Origin: Bacteroidota bacterium
GTDB taxonomy: Bacteria > Bacteroidota > Ignavibacteria > Ignavibacteriales > Ignavibacteriaceae
DNA length: 64,000 nt
Direction of reading: 5' to 3'
Assembly (NCBI GenBank): GCA_021815405.1
Contig: JAKAGV010000012.1
Location: 1-64,000, forward strand
Part shown: one piece after another, positions 28,075-35,009 of the stretch
Layout: each line of letters begins with the position of its first letter
Position numbering within the stretch: position 1 is the first letter of the stretch
Made by a program: the position numbers and the translations under genes
Notes under the pieces: model-generated
What the model saw: only the letters and a program-made list of their open reading frames with translations
Database searches by the model: none
What the model was told of the DNA's origin: nothing

Positions 28075-28515
28075 ATGAACGCAATATTAAAAGTTGAAGA
28101 ATGGGGCGATCAACATCATCCAATATGGATTGATTTTTTACGTATCCTGCTTGGATTGTTTCTGATAGTAAAAGGATTTTTATTTGCAGAACACTCAGGC
28201 GTAATAACCAATCTGCTTATTCAAAATCATCTACAGTACCTCATCTTTATGGCAGCGCAATATACAATTTTGTTTCTTATTGCAGGAGGAATTTTAATTG
28301 CGTTAGGGATCCTTACGCGTTTCTCGGCACTAATGAATATTCCGGTTTTAATTTACACTGTCTTCTTTATAAACTTTCCCAAAAGCTTACTGCCGTTTAA
28401 TACCGAATTAATTCAATCTATTGTTGTGCTTCTATTATTAGTTGCCTTTTTGATCTTAGGTGATGGAAATTTTTCTACCGATCATTTTGTCTCCGTTCAT
28501 CGAGATATTTGGTGA
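28075..28515 (+). CDS. DoxX-family membrane protein (copy 2)
   Basis: The 146-residue paralog of the upstream gene has the same opening (WGDQHHPIWIDFLRILLGLF) and four membrane segments, ending DGNFSTDHFVSVHRD, matching GPGKYSIDHYLETHKD in copy 1. The 190-base gap between the copies holds no second gene. AAGGAATTC before the ATG provides a usable ribosome site. Tandem duplication is the simplest explanation. The function is not determined. Confidence 0.82.
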   Translation: MNAILKVEEWGDQHHPIWIDFLRILLGLFLIVKGFLFAEHSGVITNLLIQNHLQYLIFMAAQYTILFLIAGGILIALGILTRFSALMNIPVLIYTVFFINFPKSLLPFNTELIQSIVVLLLLVAFLILGDGNFSTDHFVSVHRDIW

Positions 28516-28765
28516 GATATATTGACATTGGATAAAAATTTTTAGTAATTACATATCGTAAATCCAAAACATTTACTAATAATGTTTTCGAAGAAGCAAG
28601 CGGGGATTCTAAATTATATCCTCCGCATCTTCCTGATGAAATTAGTTTTGATTCAAATTCGGCAGTTTAGCTGTTGACTTGGAGTCTCTTAATTTCGGTT
28701 GTCCAAAAGGCTTCCTCTTCTTTTGTGTTTTCGGATTATTTCAACCAAATAATTTCGGAGGTAAC

Positions 28766-29785
28766 ATGGGCACAGACAGCAAATCCAATCATTCTTTTTC
28801 TTCTTTTCAGCCATGGCAAACGCTAATGGGCATAGTTGTGTTCCTTATCTTACTTATTATTATTTATACAGTCTGGCATATTAATGTAAAAGGAAGTCAA
28901 GCTGCAAAGCTTACCAATGAGGATAAGACAGCTGTAACATTATTATTGAACAACCCGCAGCTTTCCGATTCAATAAAGATTGAAAAGGCTGTTAATTATA
29001 TGGCACAGAATCTTTCTCCATCAAGTGAAAAAGTGAAATCCGATTTTATAAATGAGTACAGCAAATTTAAAATAACCGATCTTATAGCAGCACTCCCGTC
29101 AATAAGCATGGATTCAAAATCTTACTTCTGGCTTAATACCGACATGAAATATATTGAAGTTATTTTCTGGTCGATATTCGGAGTACTTGCGAGTATTCTT
29201 TACTTTTCTTCTGAGTCTATGCGAACAGGAACATTTAGAAAAGAAGAGCTGCCGGTTTATTGGGCAAAAATTTTTTATGCACCGTTAATTTCTTTAATAA
29301 TTATATTCAGCTATAAGCTGATTACATCATCCGGTACCGCAGTATTCGACTACACATCAATCGAAATAATTGTCTTCTCGTTTATCCTTGGATTCTTTTC
29401 CGGAAGAGCGATCGAGCTGTTGAATAAAATAAAGGATGTAATACTTCCCGGCGGCAAAGCTGAAGAGGTTCCCGCAGGCAAAGGAATTCTTGCTGGTAAA
29501 ATCGCTGTCCCACGAAATGTTGATGGTTTAACATCCGCAAAAATAAAAGTCACTTTAACATCTGTTGTAAATAGCGGTATTCCTGTTGATACCGAAACCG
29601 ATACAGATGGGGTTTATTGTTTCAAAAATATAAAAGACGGTGTTTACGAACTTAAAGCCTTTAAAAATCTAAAAGAAGTAAACTATTCGGCATCAGTATT
29701 AAACAAAAAAATTTCTAAAGATAAATCTATCGTTTTGGAAGACCTTCTTCTTGAAGAAGAAAAGAAAGAAGAGTTACATGTATGA
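28766..29785 (+). CDS. Polytopic membrane protein with C-terminal carboxypeptidase-regulatory-like domain
   Basis: I do not recognise a named family. From the ATG at 28766, which follows an excellent CGGAGGTAAC site, the 339 residues have a membrane helix (about 22-42), a polar region (about 45-125), and three further helices (about 130-150, 170-190, 207-224). A soluble beta-sandwich follows (about 245-325: AGKIAVPR, KIKVTLTS, TDTDGVYCFKNIKDGVYELKA) that looks like a CarboxypepD_reg/CNA-B fold, then an acidic-basic tail. The longer frame from 28679 lacks a ribosome site. The stop overlaps the next start by four bases (ATGA), so the two proteins are probably made together. Confidence 0.78.
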   Translation: MGTDSKSNHSFSSFQPWQTLMGIVVFLILLIIIYTVWHINVKGSQAAKLTNEDKTAVTLLLNNPQLSDSIKIEKAVNYMAQNLSPSSEKVKSDFINEYSKFKITDLIAALPSISMDSKSYFWLNTDMKYIEVIFWSIFGVLASILYFSSESMRTGTFRKEELPVYWAKIFYAPLISLIIIFSYKLITSSGTAVFDYTSIEIIVFSFILGFFSGRAIELLNKIKDVILPGGKAEEVPAGKGILAGKIAVPRNVDGLTSAKIKVTLTSVVNSGIPVDTETDTDGVYCFKNIKDGVYELKAFKNLKEVNYSASVLNKKISKDKSIVLEDLLLEEEKKEELHV

Positions 29786-30558
29786 ATTTGACCGAAGAAT
29801 TAAAAGACGATTACAGTCAATTATTTGATACTTGCATTATCAAACCTGCCCAAGCTTCTTTAGTTGAGGCTGTAATAAAAAAAATTCTGGATAATAAAAA
29901 CAGGTACCAATCCGTAGGAAATGTACTTGGGATTCCCTGGTATTTTATTGCAGTAATTCACAATATGGAATCATCGCTTAATTTCAAGTGTCATTTACAC
30001 AATGGCGATCCGCTAACTGCAAGAACTGTCCACGTACCGGCAGGCAGACCATCTCAGGGCAATCCGCCTTTTACATGGGAAGAAAGTGCAATGGATTCAC
30101 TCCGTTTGCAAAAACTTGACGCATGGAAGGATTGGTCGCTTTCAGGCTTGTTATTTAAACTTGAGGCATACAACGGATTCGGATACAGGACAAAGCATCC
30201 GGAAGTTCTTTCGCCTTATTTGTGGAGCTTTTCTAATCACTACACGAGCGGTAAATTTGTTGCCGATGGAAGATGGTCCGACACGGCAGTATCAAATCAA
30301 TGCGGTGCGGCGGTATTGCTGCGCCGCTTGGCTGAAAGGCAAGAAATAACTTTTCCAAATGAGCCTCTTATTTTCAAAGATGAGGAACCTGTTCTAAAAT
30401 TTTCTAATAAAAAAATTCCCTACAGTGAAGAGCTGCAGACTTTCTTAAATAAATTTCCTGGTGTATATGTTAAAGTAGATGGCATTCCAGGTAAGCGAAC
30501 ATCAGATGCATTTAAAAAGGTAACAGGATATTTCTTGATGGATGACCCACGAGTATAA
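29782..30558 (+). CDS. Lysozyme-like (COG5526-type) putative peptidoglycan hydrolase
   Basis: The 258 residues resemble the COG5526 lysozyme-family proteins. The segment GIPWYFIAVIHNMESSLNF (50-68) carries the presumed catalytic Glu63. It is followed by HLHNGDPLTARTVHVPAGRP and PPFTWEESAMDSLRL, both characteristic, and by the glycine/aromatic stretch YNGFGYRTKHPEVLSPYLW. The C-terminal 60 residues (GVYVKVDGIPGKRTSDAFKKVTG) look like a peptidoglycan-binding fold. There is no signal peptide, so export must be unusual or the target cytoplasmic/phage-like. The gene is translationally coupled to the membrane protein upstream and followed 23 bases later by a small unknown gene. Confidence 0.75.
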   Translation: MNLTEELKDDYSQLFDTCIIKPAQASLVEAVIKKILDNKNRYQSVGNVLGIPWYFIAVIHNMESSLNFKCHLHNGDPLTARTVHVPAGRPSQGNPPFTWEESAMDSLRLQKLDAWKDWSLSGLLFKLEAYNGFGYRTKHPEVLSPYLWSFSNHYTSGKFVADGRWSDTAVSNQCGAAVLLRRLAERQEITFPNEPLIFKDEEPVLKFSNKKIPYSEELQTFLNKFPGVYVKVDGIPGKRTSDAFKKVTGYFLMDDPRV

Positions 30559-30581
30559 TAAAAATAATTGGAGGAAATATT

Positions 30582-30929
30582 ATGTCATTCTATATAAAAT
30601 CTTTTAGGTTAAGTCCTCAAGCACTTGAAAAGCAAGAGGCAATTCCGGATAAGACAAAATTCACGATTGGAACTGATGTTGTCTGCCTTCAACATCAAGT
30701 AAACTGCAGATTCAATTTTGTGTATTTTGCCGGAGACATAGAAATTGCCAACAGCTACAAAGACTGCAGCGGGGAAGTTGAGAATCACTACGTAAGCGAT
30801 GAAGTTGAAGTTATTTCCGATAAATGGGGCGGCGGAAATATTTCTGAGATTCCGGTAATGGTTGTCGTAACTCATGAAGAATACGACGGAAGTAAAGACA
30901 GTGAGACTTCAACCTGGGTTGAAGAATAG
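30582..30929 (+). CDS. Small conserved-looking protein of unknown function
   Basis: A 115-residue protein without signal peptide or membrane segment; I recognise no family. TGGAGGAAA before the ATG is a strong ribosome site. The sequence looks beta-rich, with a conserved opening YIKSFRLSPQALEKQEAIP, a TDVVCLQHQVNC cysteine-containing strand and a WGGGNISEIPVMVVVTHEE strand. Reality is supported by the decayed paralog directly downstream (30970-31309), which keeps the same motifs. It follows the lysozyme-like gene closely and is probably in the same transcript. Confidence 0.65.
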   Translation: MSFYIKSFRLSPQALEKQEAIPDKTKFTIGTDVVCLQHQVNCRFNFVYFAGDIEIANSYKDCSGEVENHYVSDEVEVISDKWGGGNISEIPVMVVVTHEEYDGSKDSETSTWVEE

Positions 30930-30969
30930 CTATTAGAACGAATTTATTTTTCTAATTGTTGAGGCTACC

Positions 30970-31309
30970 ATAATTAAATCTTTTAATATAATACCGCAGG
31001 CTCTTGAAATTAAAGATGCTATCCCCGATAATAGCGAATATTAATTGACTACTGACGTAGTATGCTTAAACCATTTTTCGGATGACAAAATATTGTTTGC
31101 ATATAAAGCAGGCAGTAAACCAATAACCTTCTCCGAAAAGACGTGCAGCAATATTAAAAAAACAACACGAGGTTCATGATGAGGTGATAGTTGTATCAAG
31201 GCGCTGGGGTAATGGGGTTGAATCACTTATTAATATTTCTGTCACGGTAATACAGAAGAAAATTGAAGCAAGGAATACATATAAAACAATGACATGGGTT
31301 ATAGCGTAA
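30970..31309 (+). pseudogene. Decayed paralog of the small unknown gene at 30582
   Basis: Translation from 30970 gives IIKSFNIIPQALEIKDAIPD, matching the neighbour's YIKSFRLSPQALEKQEAIPD, then an in-frame TAA at 31042-31044, then LTTDVVCLNH matching GTDVVCLQH. A frameshift near 31170 is needed to read on as DEVIVVSRRWGNGVESLINI, matching DEVEVISDKWGGGNISEIPV, and the frame ends TMTWVIA-stop, matching TSTWVEE. No start codon remains at the 5' end. It is therefore a tandem duplicate broken by at least one stop and one frameshift. Confidence 0.85.
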
Positions 31310-31365
31310 GAACATTTTCCTTTTTATTCGTCTAAAATACAGTTAAGAATACGAGGCGAAGTATT

Positions 31366-31794
31366 ATGGAAAAGTTATTTTGTATTGCTGGAGTATTTCT
31401 TTGTTTTACAGTCAATTGTTTCGGACAAATTAGGCATAAAACTAATTTTAGAGGTAAGGACAGTACTGTAGTGCCATCTATCAACAAATTTGAAAAACAA
31501 AATTACGAATATCCGTTTTTACAAAAGGAGAATTTGTCACCGGAAGATAATTTTTTGCTTTATTATAATCCCAAAATTTACTTCGAGCTAAATACTCAGA
31601 TGAGCACTATGCTTTTGTCCAGAAATTTACGTTTAACCAATGATCCACTATATTATTATAAAAAGAATATGACTAGACTTCTTACTTTAAGATATGCAGA
31701 TTATAACAAATATGATCTCGGAATAATTGGTCGGTACCTGGGATTATCAAGGAAGGCATTTGCAATAATACTTGCAATTTTGTCAATTAAATAG
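31366..31794 (+). CDS. Putative exported protein of unknown function
   Basis: A 142-residue product with a signal peptide (KLFCIAGVFLCFTVNCFGQ) and a mature part with no family that I recognise. Aromatic and asparagine content is high (NYEYPFLQKENLSPEDNFLL, YYNPKIYFELNTQMS). The C-terminal 20 residues (KAFAIILAILSI) are hydrophobic, so the protein may be anchored at its end. A weak GAGGCG lies upstream of the ATG. It stands alone after the pseudogene. Base composition is similar to its neighbours. Confidence 0.55.
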   Translation: MEKLFCIAGVFLCFTVNCFGQIRHKTNFRGKDSTVVPSINKFEKQNYEYPFLQKENLSPEDNFLLYYNPKIYFELNTQMSTMLLSRNLRLTNDPLYYYKKNMTRLLTLRYADYNKYDLGIIGRYLGLSRKAFAIILAILSIK

Positions 31795-31893
31795 AATTTA
31801 TGCCGTGTAGATTAAAAGTATCATTGATTATAAAAAGTTAAATCATTATTGTCGTATTAAGAATTAATTTTAGTCAGGGTTAATGGAGAGATT

Positions 31894-32370
31894 ATGAATA
31901 ATGAGAGCAGCCTTAAGTTGAACAATTTTACTTCGTTTATTCTTGGAGGAATAGCCGGAGGAATTATCGCATTACTTTTTGCACCATGCAGCGGCGAAGT
32001 ATTACGGCAGAGAATAAATTCCAGTACGAATGATATAATCAAATCAGCAAAGAAAAAAGAAGAAGATATTATACTTAAAGCAAGAAAGACCGCAGATGAT
32101 TTGATTATGAAGTCAATTCAGTTAGCTGCCTTAACTGACAAATATGCTAGCGGTGCCATCGATATTCCGGCTGAGAAAATTGAGCTTGAAATTAAAAGTC
32201 TTAAAGCAGCTATAAATGCAGCAGTAAAAACTTACAGGAGGAAAAACGGAAACTCAAGCGAAATCGACGATAAGATTGAAACTATTGAAAATATCTTTTC
32301 AGATTTTGATAATGTTGTTTTGCCAAAACGCGAAGGAATGAAACGAAGATTTAACTTAAAATTCAGATGA
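31894..32370 (+). CDS. YtxH-domain stress-type membrane protein
   Basis: The 158-residue protein opens with a short polar stretch and then one glycine-rich membrane helix running straight into the Pro-Cys segment (FILGGIAGGIIALLFAPCSG, about 14-33), the YtxH signature (GxxxGxxxGLLFAP.SG). A long lysine/glutamate-rich amphipathic helix follows (SAKKKEEDIILKARKTADDL). YtxH proteins are general-stress-type small membrane proteins without known activity. GGAGAG before the ATG supports the start. Confidence 0.82.
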   Translation: MNNESSLKLNNFTSFILGGIAGGIIALLFAPCSGEVLRQRINSSTNDIIKSAKKKEEDIILKARKTADDLIMKSIQLAALTDKYASGAIDIPAEKIELEIKSLKAAINAAVKTYRRKNGNSSEIDDKIETIENIFSDFDNVVLPKREGMKRRFNLKFR

Positions 32371-32394
32371 TTTCAACTATGTTATACAACCCTC

Positions 32395-32448
32395 TGGAGT
32401 ATTGGAATATTAGAGTTGAGAGATTTATTCCAATATTCCATTTCTCCA
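32395..32448. repeat. Second copy of the GGAATATTG intergenic hairpin repeat
   Basis: TGGAGTATTGGAATA (32395-32409) pairs with TATTCCAATATTCCA (from 32426), and the right arm ending ATTTCTCCA matches, in reverse, GGAGAAATGG of the copy at 208-276. The two loci are over 32 kb apart, so this is a dispersed family. Nothing else was seen in 32371-32603. Confidence 0.7.
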
Positions 32449-32603
32449 AAAGAGAATTACTAACGTAAAATGAACCATTAACTCCATTTCATCAAATTCT
32501 TCTATTAGTACTGTACACCAAATCATTCATAACGAATAATTATCTTTCCATAAAATATTTTTAGCCTTTATCCGTCTAGATTAATGAAAGCTCGAATGTT
32601 TGA

Positions 32604-33158
32604 ATGTTGGAAAGTGCAAGTCAAATAGAATTTACCATAAAGAAGGAAAGGAAAAAGCTTTTCAACTTTATAAGAAAATATCTTCCGACCAAAGAAGATG
32701 CTGAAGATGTTCTCCAGGACGTATTCTATCAATTCATAAACGGTTTTGAAGAGATAGAATATGCCGACAGAATTTCCGCATGGCTGACTAAGGTTGCGAA
32801 GAATAAAATTATTGACATACAAAGGAAAAAGAAAAACCAACCTCTGCAATCTGAGAAAATTATTTTCCAGGATGAAGATTCGGATGATGCGCTAACACTT
32901 GCGGATATACTTCCGGATTTAAGCGGTCGCCCGGATGAAGTTTATTGGCAAAATTTTATATGGGATGAAATTGAGGCGGCTCTAAACGAATTGCCGGAGG
33001 AACAAAGAGATGTTTTTCTTTTAAATGAATTTGAAGGCTTGAGTTTCAAAGAAATTGCAGATATTAAGCATGAACCTGTAAATACACTGCTATCCAGAAA
33101 AAGATATGCAGTTCTTTATCTAAGAAAAAAATTGAAAAATTTATATAAGGAGTTATAA
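32604..33158 (+). CDS. ECF-type RNA polymerase sigma factor
   Basis: The 184-residue protein has a sigma-70 region 2 (about 10-80: KEDAEDVLQDVFYQFIN, ISAWLTKVAKNKIIDIQRKK) and region 4 (about 125-178: ALNELPEEQRDVFLLNEFEGLSFKEIADI and VNTLLSRKRYAVLYLRKKL). It lacks regions 1 and 3, as ECF factors do. It would redirect RNA polymerase to a dedicated promoter set. The ATG at 32604 gives a normal N-terminus, although the ribosome site is poor. The next gene, a small membrane protein, starts three bases after the stop; no recognisable anti-sigma gene is present, so that small protein is the obvious candidate regulator. Confidence 0.92.
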   Translation: MLESASQIEFTIKKERKKLFNFIRKYLPTKEDAEDVLQDVFYQFINGFEEIEYADRISAWLTKVAKNKIIDIQRKKKNQPLQSEKIIFQDEDSDDALTLADILPDLSGRPDEVYWQNFIWDEIEAALNELPEEQRDVFLLNEFEGLSFKEIADIKHEPVNTLLSRKRYAVLYLRKKLKNLYKEL

Positions 33159-33161
33159 TCA

Positions 33162-33446
33162 ATGTGCGGAATTCATCATAATAAACGCGGCTGGATCTTA
33201 TTAAGGATTCTTTTAGGATTGGCTTTTGTTGTACTAATTACTTTTGTACTGATGTTGCTCTGGAATGCACTTCTTCCGGCAATATTCGGATTGAAATCTA
33301 TCAGCTACCTTCAAGCATTGGGTTTGCTGATCCTATCTAAAATTATTTTTTCAGGTATAGGAAGGTCTCACAAACATTACCATAGACCGCCGTGGGTAAA
33401 GAGAGCAAACATTGATTCAGGGAATGCGACTGAAGAAACTAAATAA
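33162..33446 (+). CDS. Small membrane protein paired with the ECF sigma factor
   Basis: The 94-residue protein begins MCGIHHNKRGW and has two membrane helices: about 13-35 (LLRILLGLAFVVLITFVLMLL) and about 50-66. The connecting text LWNALLPAIFGLKSISYLQALGLLILSKIIF is a pattern that I recall from short Bacteroidota proteins beside ECF sigma genes. A cytoplasmic His-rich tail (RSHKHYHRPPW) follows and could bind metal. The three-base gap after the sigma stop implies translational coupling. A role as sensor or anti-sigma factor is inference from position only. Confidence 0.7.
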   Translation: MCGIHHNKRGWILLRILLGLAFVVLITFVLMLLWNALLPAIFGLKSISYLQALGLLILSKIIFSGIGRSHKHYHRPPWVKRANIDSGNATEETK

Positions 33447-33460
33447 TCTCAAAAGGCATA

Positions 33461-33495
33461 GCTGGATTTGAAAATAACCCCAACTCAAATCCGGC
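33461..33495. terminator. Bidirectional terminator hairpin
   Basis: GCTGGATTTGA (33461-33471) and TCAAATCCGGC (33485-33495) form an 11-bp stem with one G-T pair, followed by ATCTTATTTATTCTT. It lies between the sigma-factor operon and the convergent SemiSWEET gene. Confidence 0.65.
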
Positions 33496-33551
33496 ATCTT
33501 ATTTATTCTTATACTGCTGCATATCTTTTTTTAAATAATCCAGTCTTACCT

Positions 33552-33785
33552 TCATATAAAAATATAAATTGAAAGAAAGAACGTAACAAAGTTTGCAGCC
33601 ATTACCGGTATAGACCAAATCATTATTCTGTAAATGAACCATAAAAAAATTCCTACGCTCATAAGAGTAAACATACCAATAGAAATATCTTCTTTCCTTC
33701 GAGTTTTATATAACTTCGCCGCTTGAGGTATGTACGCAAGCGAAGTTAAGACTGCTGCAAAATATCCGACTACATTTCCTATCAA
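33552..33785 (-). CDS. SemiSWEET sugar transporter
   Basis: The 77-residue triple-helix-bundle protein has the three membrane segments of a bacterial SemiSWEET and the PQ motif at 20-21 (VVGYFAAVLTSLAYIPQAAK). The loop KTRRKEDISIGMFTLMSVG and the tail WSIPVMAANFVTFFLSIYIF match the family. These proteins dimerise to form a sugar uniporter in the inner membrane. No ATG is available: the frame is open from a stop only six codons upstream, and TTG at 33785 with AGAAGG eight bases before it is taken as the start. Not adjacent to sugar genes, although a sucrose operon lies at 48-53 kb. Confidence 0.88.
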   Translation of the reverse strand: MIGNVVGYFAAVLTSLAYIPQAAKLYKTRRKEDISIGMFTLMSVGIFLWFIYRIMIWSIPVMAANFVTFFLSIYIFI

Positions 33786-33977
33786 TAATATAACCTTCTC
33801 ATTCTACAGTAATATTTATCGGCTTTAAGTCCTTATCGCTTGACAAAGAGCCGACTAGTAAATTATGGTTTCCTTTATTTACAACCCAACACGGCGCTGC
33901 TTGTTGTATTTCATCTATCACCATCAATTTTTAGGGTTTGAAATCTATTTTTTTTTCGTTAAGTTTGAAGCGCAATT

Positions 33978-34070
33978 ATGAAGAAAGAAAATTTAAATAC
34001 TGATTCAAATGCAAGAAGCAACACAGTTCATCATCACCATTGGATTTATGGCTGTGCCGGATTGTGTTGA
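33978..34070 (+). CDS. hisL: Histidine operon leader peptide
   Basis: A 30-codon frame that ends about 70 bases before hisG. It encodes MKKENLNTDSNARSNTV, then four consecutive histidines (codons 18-21, 34029-34040), then WIYGCAGLC and a stop. A run of His codons in a short peptide before a terminator is the hallmark of ribosome-mediated his attenuation: scarcity of charged tRNA-His stalls the ribosome on these codons and lets the antiterminator form. The stop codon lies close after the antiterminator 5' arm, so a ribosome that completes the peptide would cover that arm. Translated only for regulation. Confidence 0.92.
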   Translation: MKKENLNTDSNARSNTVHHHHWIYGCAGLC

Positions 34071-34120
34071 ATTAAATTAAAATAAACGAAATTTACACCC
34101 CGGCAATTGCTGGGGTTTTT
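34055..34120 (+). promoter_or_regulatory. his attenuator: antiterminator and rho-independent terminator
   Basis: The terminator is CCCCGGC (34098-34104), loop AATT, GCTGGGG (34109-34115), followed by TTTTTGCTTTT. TGCCGG (34055-34060, inside the leader peptide frame) is exactly complementary to CCGGCA (34100-34105), the left arm of the terminator, so the two structures exclude each other. With ribosomes stalled at the His codons TGCCGG is free and the terminator is prevented; with ribosomes at the stop codon it is covered and the terminator forms. I did not find a convincing pause hairpin. Confidence 0.88.
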
Positions 34121-34140
34121 GCTTTTAAAGGATGTTTATA

Positions 34141-35007
34141 ATGAATGGCAACCTAAAACTAGCTCTTCAGAAAAAAGGAAGGCTGACTGAAAAATCGCTG
34201 GAACTTCTTCGACTTTGCGGAATGGAAGTGGAAAATTATTCCGAGCGGCTCGTTGTTTCAGTCAGAAATTTTCCGCTGGATATTCTCTTCCTTCGTGACG
34301 ACGATATTCCGGAATATGTACAGGACGGTGTTGCAGATATCGGAATCGTTGGCGAAAATGTTATTTACGAAAAGCAAACCAATACTCCGGTACTCGAGAA
34401 ACTAGGCTTTGGAAGATGCAGCCTTTTATTTGCTTACCCCGAAAATAAAGAATTGAAAAAACTTGAAGATGTTAACGGAAAAACCATTGCAACTACTTAT
34501 CCCAAAATTTTGAAAGACTTTTTGAAATCGAATAACCTAAATGCAAAAGTAATTGAGTTGAGCGGCTCGGTTGAAATTGCGCCGTCGCTCGGAGTTGCAG
34601 ATTTGATATGCGATATTGTTTCAACCGGCAATACTTTGATGATGAACAAGCTGAAAAAATCTTTCAAGGTATTCGACTCGGAAGCTGTTTTGATTTCTGC
34701 TGAGACCACACTCAAAGATGAAAAGAAGAATGAATATTTAACCGATCTTCGCCGGAGAATCCGCTCGGTGATGACTGCGCATTCTTCAAAATATTTGATG
34801 ATGAATATTCCCAAAAATTCGCTTGACAAAATAATCGGAATCATCCCTTCGCTGAAGAGCCCGACAGTATTGCATCTTGCTGAGAAGGATATGCTTGCTG
34901 TTCATGCAGTGATTCCTTCGGATAAGTTCTGGCATATAATTGATGATCTGAAAGCAGCAGGCGCTTCGGGTATATTACTTTTGCCAATTGAAAATTTGAT
35001 TCAATAA
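34141..35007 (+). CDS. hisG: ATP phosphoribosyltransferase, long form
   Basis: First enzyme of histidine biosynthesis: condenses ATP with PRPP. The 288-residue length and the C-terminal regulatory domain (from about residue 215; SLKSPTVLHLAEKDMLAVHAV) mark the long, histidine-feedback-inhibited form that needs no HisZ. Visible motifs are LKLALQKKGRLTEKS at the start, DGVADIGIVGENV, and CDIVSTGNTLMMNKL. The frame also opens at an ATG at 34132, but that codon sits inside the AAAGGATG ribosome site, so 34141 is preferred. It is the first gene after the attenuator. Confidence 0.97.
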   Translation: MNGNLKLALQKKGRLTEKSLELLRLCGMEVENYSERLVVSVRNFPLDILFLRDDDIPEYVQDGVADIGIVGENVIYEKQTNTPVLEKLGFGRCSLLFAYPENKELKKLEDVNGKTIATTYPKILKDFLKSNNLNAKVIELSGSVEIAPSLGVADLICDIVSTGNTLMMNKLKKSFKVFDSEAVLISAETTLKDEKKNEYLTDLRRRIRSVMTAHSSKYLMMNIPKNSLDKIIGIIPSLKSPTVLHLAEKDMLAVHAVIPSDKFWHIIDDLKAAGASGILLLPIENLIQ

Positions 35008-35009
35008 AA

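Noticed and set aside
28600-28626. Terminator hairpin GCGGGGAT / ATCCTCCGC
   Set aside because: The stem needs a bulge and no T-run follows; possible but too weak to annotate.
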